From assembly GCA_019055375.1 (NCBI GenBank), contig JAHQIW010007163.1, positions 186,001-250,000 of the forward strand: a stretch of DNA of 64,000 bases, given 5' to 3'. How positions within the stretch are numbered: the first letter of the stretch is position 1; each line of letters opens with the position of its first letter. The notes under the pieces are model-generated. The model ran no database searches and was not told where the DNA came from. It worked only from the letters and a program-made list of their open reading frames with translations. Made by a program: the position numbers and the translations under genes. Shown piece after piece: positions 48,251 through 61,194 of this stretch. Source of the stretch: Parelaphostrongylus tenuis (Eukaryota > Nematoda > Chromadorea > Rhabditida > Metastrongylidae).

Positions 48251-51037
48251 GAATAAGGGAATTCCGGTTTTGAAATTGTTGAATAGCTCATCAGACATCG
48301 TTCACTACCTAGTATGGTAGCCCAAACATTTCAAAGGTTTTATTGTCAATATTCAAAATGACTCGTACGATACCAGTGGAAAGTGGAGCAAATAGCTTTG
48401 TTTACCTTAATAATTCCTTAACAAATCATGACTGTGACGTGGGAAAAGCTGAACCATTACATTAGCGAGGGCTTGCAGAGATTCTCTAGGTGTCAAATCT
48501 GCTCTTGTTGGGTCCAGAACAGGAAATGCACTGCTCTTCATCCATGAAATAGTATGTCGTCATCGGAAAGGAGAATCTCTCGGACAGCATAGACAACGCT
48601 GTGGAATGAATTGGATTACAAACATTGATGATTTTTTTTCATTTCTTTTCTGGATTCAGTGTTTTCGCCCAGACGATCATGTACGGCGGTCATTGTAAGT
48701 TTTGTCATCAGTACAGTACATTGTCGCTGCTCCTACTAACCTTACAGCATCGACATTACTGCGGGTTTCCCCTTCTGAGATCTTTTTTATCCAATTCTTT
48801 AGCTTTTTGCGCAGTCTTGTAATCTCACGATCAAGCCAGTAGCACTGTTTGAAAGCTTTATGAAACAGTTTACTACGCCTCTAGAATTCCTAAGGGCAAG
48901 AGCTTCTTAGTGGCTTCAAAACATTCCGTCTTCTCAATATTTTTCATGACAATTGAGAAAATTACTATGTTCTTTGACTTTTTGCCAATATCTTTCTCAT
49001 CTTAGTAGGCCGCCATAAAAGTGAAAAATCACTAATTATGGTGGTTTTAGGCTCCCTGTGATAGATTTTACAGCTTCTCCCCTTCATACGACAAGAAGGA
49101 AAGACCAAGTTCTGTGAAACCCAATTGCTTGATTATAGAGTTTTAATAAATACGGTGATATTTGCTAAGAAACAAGCAGGACAATCTATCAGTTTTCTAC
49201 GAAGAGTGAAAGTCAGTTCTCCGCGGTAGAGGCGAAAAGCCCATTCAGTCGATTCTTGGTGGCAAATGACTTATACCATGAGTCCATAGCTTCACTAATC
49301 ATCGGCCCAGAAACCTCGCCCGTGACTAAGATAAATGGACATCAACTAACTGCCAAAGCTAACACCATACAATATGCAATAATTCGTGATCAAGATTAAC
49401 ACATACATGACAACTACGATAACATCGATTCCAGATCATTGTTATTCAAATGCTGTAAATATTGTTTGCTTTTTCTTAATCCACTCTGTCTACTATTTGG
49501 TGAGGTTTTTGACAAGATGTAAACAGTAAACAATGACATTTTACAAAAGAGAACAGTTACTTTTCTGATGGGAAAACATATTTTAACTTTTAATGACAAT
49601 GCCTAACCGGATTTTTCCTGAGAAATTTGTAAACATTCGATAGCTCAAATTTCGGTCATTTCAACAATATAGCTTTATTCGAAAAAACCTCTTTAGAACG
49701 CCGTAGCAACGAAAACTATGTGCTTCACACTAATAGTCACCACCAATTCGCGACGACTTGATCAGTGGCGAAGCACGATTAATCGATCGCGTAGCACAGT
49801 TGACTTGTGACGCGCGATTCTCGTTATCTAATCTGAGTTTTTTTTTCCTCTGTTCTCAAAATTATAGATAAAACATTTAACTCTGTTATTCGAAAGACCT
49901 CTTTCACACATTCGTAAGCTTTTCGTGCATAGACGCACGCTGTTTAGGGCTAAGGACCACTGATGGGTTTCTTTAGCAAAATGTACGAAAATAAAAGTTA
50001 GAGCCCACCGAACGCTAAAACAAAGTTTCATATACATTTCTAACACAAAAGAACCCAAGTATCTCTGCGAAACGGAAAAATAATTTCCATGTAAATGACG
50101 GGAATACGCGCGATAACGCCTTGCGTGTGTAACACACTTTTACTTTTACTACCACTAAAGAGGCCTTTTCATTAAACAGAATCGATGCACATTAAAAATC
50201 AGCGATATTTTAACTATTGAATATTGAAAACCTAGCAAAAAATTTCTGTCCATGAACAAGGCAAATTATCCCTCGGTAGGAAAACTACAAAAGAACGTTC
50301 AGAAATAGGAAGAAAAGCACCACTTTTATCGATATTGAACACTCATAGTGTTTATCATCTCATGTTCTATCGAACACAAAGTATTTCGCTGTTATGAGTT
50401 GCGATATTGAATCATTTGAAATACCGCGAAAGCTTATAGTTCGTAAGAAATTTGAGAACAGTTCATCGTGCACTGGTTTTCTCCAAAAGCTCACATTCAC
50501 AAATCGAATTCAGCGATTAATCGAGGTTGGATTGTCTAGTTCAGCGAACTTTTGATCTTGCGAATTTATTTTCCCATTGATGTAACTATAAAGTTTCTTT
50601 TGAATGTCCAATCTTTATACCAGTATACCATACAGATCACTAAGTTCATTCAAACACTTTATTATTTCCAAATGACAAGCGAACCTTCAACGAAATGCCT
50701 TTAGAAAGTGATATAGCTTTGCTCGTACTCTTTTCAGAAGCGACCTAGTACTATTCTTGGCATTAATATTATTTCAAGCATTACTGATTAATAGACATGA
50801 AAAGATTGTACCATATTTATAAAGCCATGGCTGCCGTTTTTGATTTTTATTCGCCGCGACTTTTTCACAACTTAAAAAAGGAGTCACAGTTGTAGCTCAA
50901 ACACTCGACTGCCGTCTGTTTACACTTTTCAGCCACATTTTGTCAATCGTCTCTTTCTTCTGGTGCTCTGATCTCTTAGATAGATACTTTTCGTTTTAAA
51001 AAACTTTCATGACCTTAAGACATTAGTAACAATTTAG
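48251..51037. other. No gene recognised; expected site of the MSP 5' exon
   Basis: AT-rich, with subrepeat-like units near 49620-49740 and 50090-50330. I searched for the MSP N-terminal motif here and did not find it. Confidence 0.4.
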
Positions 51038-51386
51038 GTACGATGCAGTAATAACAAACTTTATCGCGTAACGCCAGTTTATCAAGTCGTCGAAACCGGG
51101 CAGTGCAAGAGTTTGGTAGTTACGAAAAGTGTTGGTGAGTCTCTTCATCGTCAAGAACGTCATCGATTGCTATGTAAAACTTGTTTACCGAGGTTTCCAC
51201 TATCGTAATCAATCACGTCGTGTTCATTTTTCCATCATCGTTTTAGGTCCTCCTCGGCGAGATCGATTAATTATACAATATTTACCGACTACTGACACAA
51301 ACTGTAACATAATCGAATTCTTTAATAAAGCTATCGAGAAAGGAATGAAAATCAACGCATTAAATCTAATTCTTAAGATAAGTTGA
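51038..51386 (+). CDS. MSP-domain protein, C-terminal half (two exons)
   Basis: C-terminal half of a major sperm protein-type domain, an immunoglobulin-like beta fold. In nematodes it occurs in sperm cytoskeletal MSPs, small ssp-type proteins and VAP-like proteins. Exon 51038-51134 (acceptor caatttag, donor gtgagt) carries VRCSNNKLYRVTPVY, matching the family's K(I/V)xSNNxxYRVxPVYG core. Exon 51247-51386 (acceptor atcgttttag) carries GPPRRDRLIIQY, matching GPPKxDKLVIQF/Y. Joining them restores a Gly codon (G+GT). After the domain a short tail ends in TGA at 51384-51386. The N-terminal strands (FxxxGGxSxHxLxN) were not found upstream, so the 5' exon is missing from my model, lies far away, or has been lost. 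An accumulation of Thr/Asn after the domain is unlike sperm MSP, so a small ssp-like protein is more likely. Confidence 0.72.
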
Positions 51387-54300
51387 CAGAGTTTTTCGCA
51401 GTGATTTCTCGTTTCCGTTGTTGAGCCGTATTCTTCTTTTTTTTTTAGATGAAAGAAGAGACAAATTTCTCGGATGATGCAACATACATATGAATAATGT
51501 TAAGGAATCGTTTTTTACAAACACACTCTTATGTTCACATTATAAATATCGTTTGATGTTTTAGTTATAAGCAAATGTATGTGTCAAGACTTAACAGTAA
51601 ACATGGCGATTTTGTTTTGATCCACTTGAGGCACTTCAAAGCATCATGCAAATGGAGCGTTGATAATTATGTGAACGAGGTTTGGTCTACATGGATCCTG
51701 AAAACGATGGGGCCCACAAGATTTCTTGAGGAAGTGATTCTACTGCGCTTCCTAGATTGAAAAGGAGAGAAAAAAAATCAGAGCCAGAAAAGGTCTAACT
51801 CATTGGGAAAAACTTGAAGCAGTTGATTAGGTCATGAGCACTTTAGCGTTCATATGGGGCGGAAAATATTTACGTATGATTCGCAGAAATGCGTAACATC
51901 GAGAAATCCAAACTCTTCGTTGTTTTTTCCAAAGGTCTGCGGTAGCTTTGCGAAAACAAATTATATGAGAGTATATGGGAGAGGCGCATAAATCATCGCC
52001 GACTACGAACGCCACTGTTATTTTGTCTGATTGAATGAGTCCGAAATGAATAACCGTAGATGTTTTTTATATTTCTGTTTAGCTGTGTAGTATGAAATTT
52101 TCGTGGGTGTGCTCGAGTCATCATGACGCTGAGGCATGCGCTTAGAAGAAGCAACATTCTTTGAACCAAACATTATTGAGCAGATGGCCTCTCCCTTTTG
52201 CTACAATTTGTTATGATGTCTCCGACGTCTCAAAAAGTTACTAAAAACTATGATTGGCAAGTAAGGGTAGAGTCTTCACGTGTGGTTGCTTGCCGTTAGA
52301 CTAAGCACGAGAACTGATATCGATCCTATCAGTCACAAAATTTTTACTTGTTTTGTCATCAATATTGACTGATTTGAAATCTGATGAATGGGCCTAATCT
52401 AGGGGGTATAGAGTAGTACAACAGTGACTATCATGAGCGTTAAACATTTCAAAATGTACTCGAATCATGCGATTTAAAACATTCTCAGATGTGAGCAGGA
52501 CCTTAAACGGAGTCAAAAGCAATGATAAGTGAACACAATGTTAAAAGGTAAGTAAAAAGGATCATGATTAAGAGAGAAAGACATGTTTGATCAGATTTCT
52601 TTGGATATGAAACTACGACATATCTGGTGATGTTGATAACCAGAGAATTTTGAGAAGAGAATTTTTTGCTTACCAAATCTTCAATAGAATGCATACGGTT
52701 ATTTTTGTACCTTATTATTAGATTTTTATTCTCATTGAATGCTAGTCTAACGTTTCGTGATGTTGATGCTAAAAAGAAGCAGTGGTATATTTTGGCCAGC
52801 AATGAAAAGTAGGAATGAGTTTAACTCACCGTGCCGTTTTTCAATGTAGGTTTATAAAGTTAAGATGAAGGACGAAAAGTCACGTTGTTTTTTTCTCGTA
52901 ATCGAAGATCAACTACTGGCTATCGATTTGAGGATCAACGCCGTCACTAACATGTAGGTTACGGCGTGCACTGATTTCAATGCATACGTTTTTGATGCGC
53001 ATTTTACTACAGCGAAATCATTTCTGACAGTCGGAATTTCAATGCACACCCCGCTCTGCTGCGGCGAAAAATTAGGCATACTCCCAAGCGGCCGCCAAAG
53101 AAAATTAGGTATAGTCGTGCATGTGTTAACCAGCTGTGGGAGAGTCATTTCAACTAACGTTGAACAACACTCGATTTCCCTTTGTCTTGGAATTCCCTGT
53201 ATGCGGTCAACAAAAAAAAAGTATTTGTTATGAACCATTCAAAACTCATGGTTTTCGATACACCAAGTGAAGCTTTTTATCGTTTAATCCTCATTTCTAG
53301 TACGCCTGAATTCAGAATTTTTATTGTTTTCTCAATTTTGCCACTACATCGATAACGAGAAGATCAACTTTAGCACTGTATTTGGACGTCTCACAGTTTT
53401 TCCTTCACTGTGCGGGTCTCACTATTTTGAATACGCAGTTCGCCTGCTCCCATTCATCGTTTGATTGAGGATTTGTCTTTTTCATAAAAGTCAATGCTGA
53501 ACGAGCACATCTTACAATCTTGGAGATCGCCAGGCTGGGACGTTCCACAGAGCGTTCGTTATTGATTGCCTGAGAGTGGTGCAAGGAAGCGGATCATGCT
53601 CGCGAATTACGCCGAGCATCACTGGCCGGCCGGTCACAGCCCCCCATTTGCGGAATGACAAAGCAAAAGATGTAGGAATTGAATTTTCGACGTTGTCGTA
53701 CGATCTCGATGAGATATACCATTTTATTTATGCCTTTATAACAAATTAACTGAGGTGATAAATCAGTTCAATCTGTACAATCGTTCATCGCATATATCGA
53801 ACGACTCGTACACTTGGCACCCATTTTGTTTTCGATGTTGTTTACCCCCCCAGAATTGTCCGACAGACACTGGTTGTCATCTAAACGATGACTCACAACG
53901 CACTTTTGAAAGAGTCGTGGTGAATTGTTTTTCGGAAATTTGTTGTTCTACGTCATTGTTTCTACCTCCGCCCTCTTTTCCGAATAAGACGAGGAATCGC
54001 GTTAACTCGTCGATTAATGGGCGGAGTGGACGAGATGTGTAGAGATGGTTGCGTCTATCGACAGACCAATCACCTACTTTTACAGTCGACCAATTCCTTT
54101 CCTAACGAATATATCCAGTTGTATTGGTTAATCCACTATGCACTCGATTACCTCTCTTAATGTTCACTGAACGAGAACTGGAGGATAGAACCCAAGAATG
54201 AAGTGCCTTTGCGGCGATCGTTGCTGTAGCGTTCAGCAAATCTGTTTTCTGATAACTACAGTTTTTTATCATTGAAATAATGTGTTCTGAGGATCAGAAA

Positions 54301-55320
54301 AGCAGGTTATTCATCGGACATCCTTTGCCTGTGTTTTTCAATGATCTGAACAACCTGCACTGGTCAGTATTGATTTTAAGAAAATTGATTTTCCATAAAG
54401 GGATCCGAGTTACGGTAATTATCATCTAAGGTAAGAAGTTGAGAAAACCTTTTGAAGATGTTCCGTCCACTCTTTCTCTGTACCCTTTGCCAACGGTTAC
54501 AGCATGCGGATATTCATTTACGTCGCTTAGCAGTTGTCGCTAGGAATAATCTTTTTTCGCTGAATAAAATAAAATACAGCAGACGCTGCTCATGCAATCG
54601 CTTCTGTACTATCTATTACCATCTTTAATTCATTTATTCTCGTAGTTCGATCACTTTCTCATTCGTAGTGTAATCAGATGTTCACTATCTGGATGTTTTT
54701 CCACTTACGACAGTTATTTCGAAACAAACACTTCCATAACCGGTTGTATGTTTCACCAGACACCCAATGTTCTTGCGCAACCTCATAGACCTCATCAAAT
54801 CTGTGCCCTTTCTCAAGATTCCAATCGCAATAATGATATAAAAACGTCGTTTTCTGTTAGAAACTCAGCAATGGGATTGCTTGAGTGACACGTTATGATA
54901 ACACAATGAAATGCTTCAAAGGGAAACCTCGTATGTAAGCGTTTCGATTTCTACTAGGGTTTAAAGGAAAAAAATCAAAAGAAGAATCTAGATTTCTGCA
55001 AATCATGAAGTAAGAGGTCATCAAAAAGAAGCGTTTTTTTCCGTACTTTCTACACAGAATAACATCATTGGCAAATATACATCATTATTATTACATAGTC
55101 CATGTGCCCTCTCCAGTCACTGGACGATCAGCGGGATGGCAGGTGATACAGGTGGTCATACTCCAAGTTAATCTGGTGCCGTAGAGATAGGAAGCTTAAT
55201 CAATGGTTGCAAGTACATCAAAGGGTCAGAACTAGATAGATTGCATTACCGCTTTAAGCTTATATTTTACCACCTATCTTTTACTTGAATGCTCCACATA
55301 CGCTCATTTCAAAGAATATT
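51387..55320. other. No gene recognised
   Basis: Two antisense-overlapping frames at 52909-53238 and a Cys-rich frame at 53755-54042 are open, but have neither splice support nor a family. Confidence 0.4.
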
Positions 55321-55490
55321 AGAGCTCGTGTCGTTGATCAATCCCTGAGGGATGCGCCATGCATTCGTCTCCATTTTTTTAGCTTTATTTAAGTTCATTG
55401 GATTCATTAGAGCCTTGACAATGATTCACAGTGGCCGAATGATGTATCAAGTCAGTGCTACTTCAACTCCCAGATCAGGCTGAAAACAAG
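55321..55490 (-). mobile_element. tRNA-derived SINE (family 1), copy F, truncated
   Basis: Tail half only: agagctcgtgtcgttgatca then ccctgagggatgcgccatgc and a diverged body (aatgattcacagtggcc). The tRNA-like head is missing. Same orientation as the other five copies. Confidence 0.68.
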
Positions 55491-56618
55491 CTCATTGCTT
55501 ATCAATCTGAAATTTTCAAAATGAAAAAATAACGTTTTTAACGCATGTTAGTGATGGTCTTTAGCTCTTTGATTTTGTGGCAGAAGTTCTTCCAACAACA
55601 GCGCTTTCAGATACGGTACTCATATTCTACATACCGATAGGGGCTCATACAGACTACTCAGATGTCTAGATGATCTTTTACTATATATCGTGCAGACCCC
55701 AGCAAATCGCAACCATCGCGATTGTAGAGGTGGCAGTGATTCTTTTTGCTAGTCAATTAAGCGGTCGAGGACGATGTAACATGCCAAATTACGTAGTAAA
55801 GAGTACAAAAAGTATCTTTGAATCATCTGCCAGTAAATGGCTCAACACTTTCGTGTTATCTATCATGGAGCCATGAATGAAATCTAACGAGGAACTGGTT
55901 GAATTGGTAGATGATGCTAAAGATTCTTAGTTACTTTCTTGTTGAAAATAGTAACATTTATTGATTGCTTGTCAATGTCTTCCAATGCATTTTGAGAATG
56001 TTGCTTATAACAATAGCGCATCATTTACATCAGCAGAATTGTTCGGTGAATATGAAAGATGAAGAATCGGATCGATGTTGACGTGATGGTTACCGGAGAT
56101 GATGAGTAAGCGTTATTTGTCCGTATGACGACGATTCACAACAGTAGAGGTGACTAATGAGACTTCGCTATTTTCTTTTGTTCATAGGATTGAAAGGCCA
56201 TCAGAATGATCATCGAACATCATTGTGTATCGACATTCACTTCAATTTTCATTATCGCCGTGTTTGATTCTTATGAGACGTTCAATCCGCTGACATATCG
56301 AAGCTTGTTTTCGAGAGTTGTTTCATCGAAGAATTGTTAGCCAGAGTTGATGCTTGTACGGCTAGCCAGTTCTACTCCTTTTTCTCTATTCATTTTAATA
56401 ATTTTGTCAAAAGTAGCAATGAGAGGGCTAATGTGATACAAGTGATTTGATAAAGTAAAGAAGGAAGAGTTCACGTACTCAATCAAATGAAGATGTCTCG
56501 CTCAATTTTGTGATTGATTCGTAAATTCATCTGAGAGGTGTAAGCTGATGTGCTCTTTACAGTACCGTCATTTCGGCCCATGTATTATAAGGACTTCTAA
56601 ATCTGCTGCACAATCATT

Positions 56619-56861
56619 TCAGCAAACATTTTTCAGAATACAGAAATTCAATCTACATCCGCAATAATGAGGGGAAATGTGATAGGGAGCAAACATCTTC
56701 AACAGCTCTATTGGTTTTTCAGCGTCGTTGGCTTTTGCCCCTCTACGTTTTTGCCGACATTCGGCGAATGGGCGATGGAATTCTGCAAACATTAAATCAC
56801 CACGGTCGTAATCGTTCTCTGGGGCGTTTGCACTGATGGCACTCGAATGCAAAACAGACAC
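56619..56861 (-). CDS. Unidentified open frame (minus strand)
   Basis: Eighty open codons with coding-like composition (SAISANAPENDYDRGDLMF, AECRQKRRGAKANDAEKP, HISPHYCGC). The frame has no ATG at its start and remains open somewhat upstream. It sits just upstream of, and opposite to, the probable exon at 57098. No splice donor or family was identified. Confidence 0.18.
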   Translation of the reverse strand: MSVLHSSAISANAPENDYDRGDLMFAEFHRPFAECRQKRRGAKANDAEKPIELLKMFAPYHISPHYCGCRLNFCILKNVC

Positions 56862-57035
56862 GAGAAACTTGTTTTGAGTTAAAATCGAAATGAATAGTGA
56901 AAACAGTTAAATCCATCGATCATCGCAGTAAACAGAACGCCGACACAACACATAGCCTATACCCGAACGCTCATCGTACTTCCCAGAACAACTCTTTCTT
57001 TCTCCACTGTTTCTCTCTCAATTTCTCCACTTTTC

Positions 57036-57039
<4 letters not shown>

Positions 57040-57068
<29 letters not shown>
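57040..57068. repeat. CT microsatellite
   Basis: About 14 CT units on the plus strand, forming the pyrimidine tract upstream of the probable acceptor at 57097. Confidence 0.95.
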
Positions 57069-57072
<4 letters not shown>

Positions 57073-57097
57073 GCATGTTTCTCTCTCTTCTACAAAG

Positions 57098-57229
57098 GCC
57101 AGGCTGTTGACGTGTTTTACAGAGTTTACAAAAGATTTTAAGAGTATGACTAACGATGTAAAGGAATTTTTAGAAAAATGTCGACAAATGACTCCTAGTT
57201 TGCATACATCACCTATGTTCAAGAGTTAA
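57098..57229 (+). CDS. Probable terminal exon, small helical protein, unidentified
   Basis: A long CT-rich pyrimidine tract (57040-57090) precedes the acceptor tctacaaag. Just after it a frame stays open for 43 codons to TAA at 57227-57229. The peptide is amphipathic and charged (FTKDFKSMTNDVKEFLEKC, then a short polar tail ending PMFKS), as in the last helix of a small coiled-coil subunit. An alternative acceptor five bases downstream keeps the same frame. No family is recognised and no upstream exon was found. What is seen is the frame, the composition and the splice signal; that it is expressed is inference. Confidence 0.42.
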   Translation, partial: ARLLTCFTEFTKDFKSMTNDVKEFLEKCRQMTPSLHTSPMFKS

Positions 57230-58069
57230 TTATCAGACTAATATTTTAAGGAATGCGGTACAAATCCCATTCAATAATCATAATAAAATTCTAGCCTTTC
57301 TAGGCCAAATGACCTTGCGAAGGCTTCAACTGCGGCAGGCTTCAAAGAACGTTTAAGAGCGAACATAATAGTATTTCAACAAGTGGCACCCAACTGGGAA
57401 TAAATACTTCGAGTATACAGGATGAGGCAGAAGTCATAGCAGCGATTGTTTTGACTTTCAACACAATCTTGAAGGTGAACAATCAGGACGCTGTCGTGCA
57501 ACAACAACATCAGTAAAAACAGCGGCAACAACAACAACAAATGTATCGGTCCCTACAATCAATACCGCACGCCAAGCATTCCACTCCTTGTCGATTTTTA
57601 CGGCAGCACTGTTGTTAGGATTAGGACAGGATTCCCGGATGTTGTTGATGATGGTGGCTGTCTCTACTGAGCCCGAAAAGATCATCATAACATTTTTCGA
57701 TACGGTATTAGCCATTTCGGAAAGTGTCGATTTTTTATTGTTATTCACATCGTTTCACACATTGTCGTTGATTGTTGTGAAGAATCCATTTTTGGTCTCA
57801 AATTACCAAGCGATGAGAAAGCAGATCGTTTTGCCGTGTAAAAAAAGCGTGCATATTAAATTTCATAACGATGATATATTCACCATTTGCACATTTCATG
57901 CAGGATCTATACTCCTTTATTCATTTATTCAAACTCGTTCATTGATCTATTTCAAAAAACAGTCAGTTGAAAGGTAATGTCAATTTGAATAATAACAGCT
58001 GCAAGCTATCGACTGAAGAATGGTTGTTACAACATTTTACTTTGTCTGGTCCTAACATACTGAGTCTAC

Positions 58070-58155
58070 CCGTTCCCCTACTATCAGTAAGAGTGAGTGG
58101 TGAAGCATGTGGCTCTGATGCGGTGGGCGAGGCCGCCGAAACGCTCGTAAGTCAC
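58070..58155. mobile_element. Family P MITE, right-arm fragment
   Basis: gcatgtggctctgatgcggt followed by gggcgaggccgccgaaacgc matches the right arm at 61440-61480 (acatgtggtcctgatgaggc, gaacgccgaaacgc). No matching left arm is found nearby. Confidence 0.45.
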
Positions 58156-58515
58156 TAACATACTAAACTCCGAAAAACCTTAGAACATTTTCTCAGAATA
58201 TATCGAAGTTCTATAACGTGATTTTTTGAAGAATAGTCGATTGAAAGGCACTCGTTTGTGGTGTTTTTTCTTGCCTTTGCAATTATATTGAATGGCACAA
58301 AAGATGCTCTTTTCTTAACCAACCCTAATTTTCTCCGGTGTAAGCGAAAATACCTTTGCACTCATTACATCTCTGGCTACCTGGTCGTCTTTGTACCTCC
58401 TCCCTCTCATCAGCAGCAAAGTCGGTTGCTCATGGGGAAACTCGTTAGAAGAGTGATTTTTCTTTCAGAAATTATTGAACGTAAAACACAGTTTTTACGA
58501 AACAACACTCGATAG

Positions 58516-60800
58516 GAAATCTTCATCGCAAAAAATTGTCGATATCGATTGAGTAACAAAGTATAGGAACAAATGTGCGCGCATTAAATAAGTAACTAGC
58601 AGTCGTATGGGGTTTCAAAATTTTTTATTGTTTCAAATCTTTTTAGAGTCAATATCAATCAATTTCGATATATTTCAATACACATTCGAAAATTTCTTGT
58701 GAACATCGATTTCACCACATACGTCCCTTAAAGCACTTTTGCTGTTTACATTCAACCGAACATATTTCTTAGTTCATAATGAACTCTAAAGTTTGAATAA
58801 ATATCGATGAAATCTACAGATTTCGCTACCAAACTAAAAGTTCCGATATTTAAGCGCGATGGGATTCCAAGTTTTTTGAGCTGAAAGGACCTTCATTTTC
58901 CTTATTTTTTTGAAATTGAAACTCACATTTTAATCCGGAAATTTGTTGAACAAGAACGGTTTTGTTCTGAAGAACACTGCGGCACTGAGAACATGCTGTC
59001 AATGTTTGCCGTTTCATATTTCGAATTTAACACACAAGCTGGGTGAGACCTAAGGTCTATCGGCTTACTTAGTGTACAGGCCTCATTCTATAAGTTTTCT
59101 AAACTCACTGAAGGCCTTCTGAACAATTATTCGTTCTTGTCGAAAAATTCGTCCCGTTGGAAATGTGCTGAATAGCTATGGCTCCTTTTTTCTCTGGAAG
59201 TTCCATAATGCCGTTAAGTCCCCTCTCTAGAATTCCAGCAGTCTTCCGCTTTCTGACTTTGTACGATGGACATTACGCGCGGAAAGTAGCTCGGCGTGAT
59301 CATTCTATTCGCACTCAACGGCGCCGACTGGAATGAATCTGATGTCGAACAGAACGACGGCTAATGACAGACGCACATGGATAGAATTCTCTTCAGAATA
59401 CAGAATATTTATGGTTGTATGCTACAAAATTTCGTACATTTCAATTCATGAACCTTTCATTTTACGGAACGGTCATCTCGATTCTTAGCTTCCAACGGCT
59501 TATTCATGGTTGCTTCGGTTAAAGTATTTAAGGCCTACTAAAGAGTAATCAGTCCTGAAACTTTTTATGCTAAGAGGGAAAAAGCTTCATCTGGGTTTTC
59601 CTTCTTCGTTCAATAGGGTAACGATTACTGATGATAAGAACTGTATCCGTCGAAACATTCATAATGAAAATCTTTTTGGGTACCCTTTTTTCTATCCTCT
59701 TCTTCTTTTTTCTCTTTTTTATTTGTTAATAAAAAATGCTACTAACACTGTGCAGAACTCGGACGTTACCTTTATTCTTAAGGAGTGAGAATGTAGGAAA
59801 CTGCTTGCACCAAACCTGCTTCCCAGTCTGTCCTTAATCATGCGTGTGTCTTATAACAGAATAAAGCAACCACACAGTCTTTTATCATAACGAACTTGAC
59901 TTCAACGTGAGGACCATGTAGCTGTAGATCAGATGTGTGGGAAATTTTCCCTGTTAGAAAGCTAAAGATAAGGATGAGATACTTGCGGCACATTGTTGCT
60001 GTTACGAACCTCTCTAGGGAGAATTCTATTCTACGAATTGAATTTATAGCACATCAGTCTACGAAGAAATGAAATATAGCTACCCTATTGGCTTCCATGG
60101 CGTCATTATATGTACAGAAGAAATCTACATTTGCTATTTAATGGAATTTATTAGTGGAACGCCAGCGACAAATGGTGGCGCCACTCTGTTGGATTGATAA
60201 ACATCGGGAACTTTATCGTTTCTTCTTTATGTCAGCAGCATCAAGTGCTCTTCAACTCAGTTCCTATATGAAGCCTTTAGCATGCTTGGCTCCTCAGTTC
60301 TCTATAGAACTCCAATGAATAGAGGCTACGTCGCTCACAAAATCATCAATAGATCTACTAGAAGTCCAGCACGTGCAAGTACAGGTTAGTTGTGGTCATT
60401 GTCGTGAAATAACTCTCAACTCCGGCACTTCCAACTACTTCGGGAAGTAACATGAGGAATGTCTTCATTTTCTTACATGCACATATGTGCTTGGAATACT
60501 TAACCTATCATTCGCCATTTTGCCATAGCCGATATTTTTCAGCCCTCACTAGCATTTAGCGCCAACCGGTTATGCCGCCAATATATCCATTAAGCGTTGG
60601 CTGGATATAAAGGGTTTTTTCTTCGAGTTTTTCTTCCTCTGTAAAGTAGCGCAGTTGAGCAATTGCGTCAGCGATTTAAGACCTCCTTCTCGTCAAAACA
60701 CACGTACAATCGCCCCGTCAATGTAAGTAGGACATCTTAAAGGCCAACAACGAAAAAGCAAGTGTTGTTGTGTTTTAGAAGCGATACTCTTCTGTGGCGA
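58516..60800. other. No gene recognised
   Basis: AT-rich. A donor-like cccgtcaat/gtaagt at 60719 follows a short plus-strand frame that could be a first exon, but nothing confirms it. Confidence 0.4.
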
Positions 60801-60818
60801 TAGACACTATGAGAATTG

Positions 60819-61097
60819 CTATAGAAGAAGAAAAGTGGTGATGCAAAAGTCCCCCCCCCCCTTTCCCCGCTCCCCCGTTTGTGAATAGGGGGAGAAGTGC
60901 AGGATTACATCAGGGATTGGTGGTGGTGCGAGCGCGTGACGACGAACGCGGCTGCCCGCCGATAACGTGTACACATGCTCTCCTCCATCACTTGGTATTA
61001 TTGCAGTTCTCCTTTGTATTTTGCACTCTTCCAATCTACAATTCCATTCGTTTTCTTCGCCAATAGCCTCATAAAGCACTGAAATATTCTGTGTCAT
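60819..61097 (-). CDS. ATG-started open frame, possible first exon
   Basis: From a true ATG (61095-61097, read on the minus strand) the first ~45 codons are protein-like and acidic (MTQNISVLYEAIGEENEW, CRLEECKIQRRTA). Beyond these the frame runs into a GC-rich, C-tract sequence (60851-60885) that gives a Pro/Gly-rich low-complexity tail, so any real exon probably ends before it. No donor was pinned down and no family recognised. Confidence 0.22.
   Translation of the reverse strand: MTQNISVLYEAIGEENEWNCRLEECKIQRRTAIIPSDGGEHVYTLSAGSRVRRHALAPPPIPDVILHFSPYSQTGERGKGGGDFCITTFLLL
60851..60861. repeat. C11 homopolymer in C-rich tract
   Basis: Eleven C followed by ctttccccgctcccccg; the longest G/C homopolymer noticed in an otherwise AT-rich window. 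Confidence 0.95.
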
Positions 61098-61194
61098 TGA
61101 GTAGAAATAATCGAGAATACAGTATGATCAACTAGAATTCTTTTTATTTAACCGTTTTCAGCAGTGACATGGTGTTACAAATGAATATCCAAAC

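Noticed and set aside
52909..53238. 109-codon minus-strand frame with an antisense partner
   Set aside because: Not associated with convincing splice sites, and no motif is recognised.
57458..57977. Two overlapping antisense open frames (96 and 129 codons)
   Set aside because: Both look partly protein-like, helped by a CAA/GTT trinucleotide run. The minus frame has an upstream stop without an acceptor between, and the plus frame has no splice or family support.
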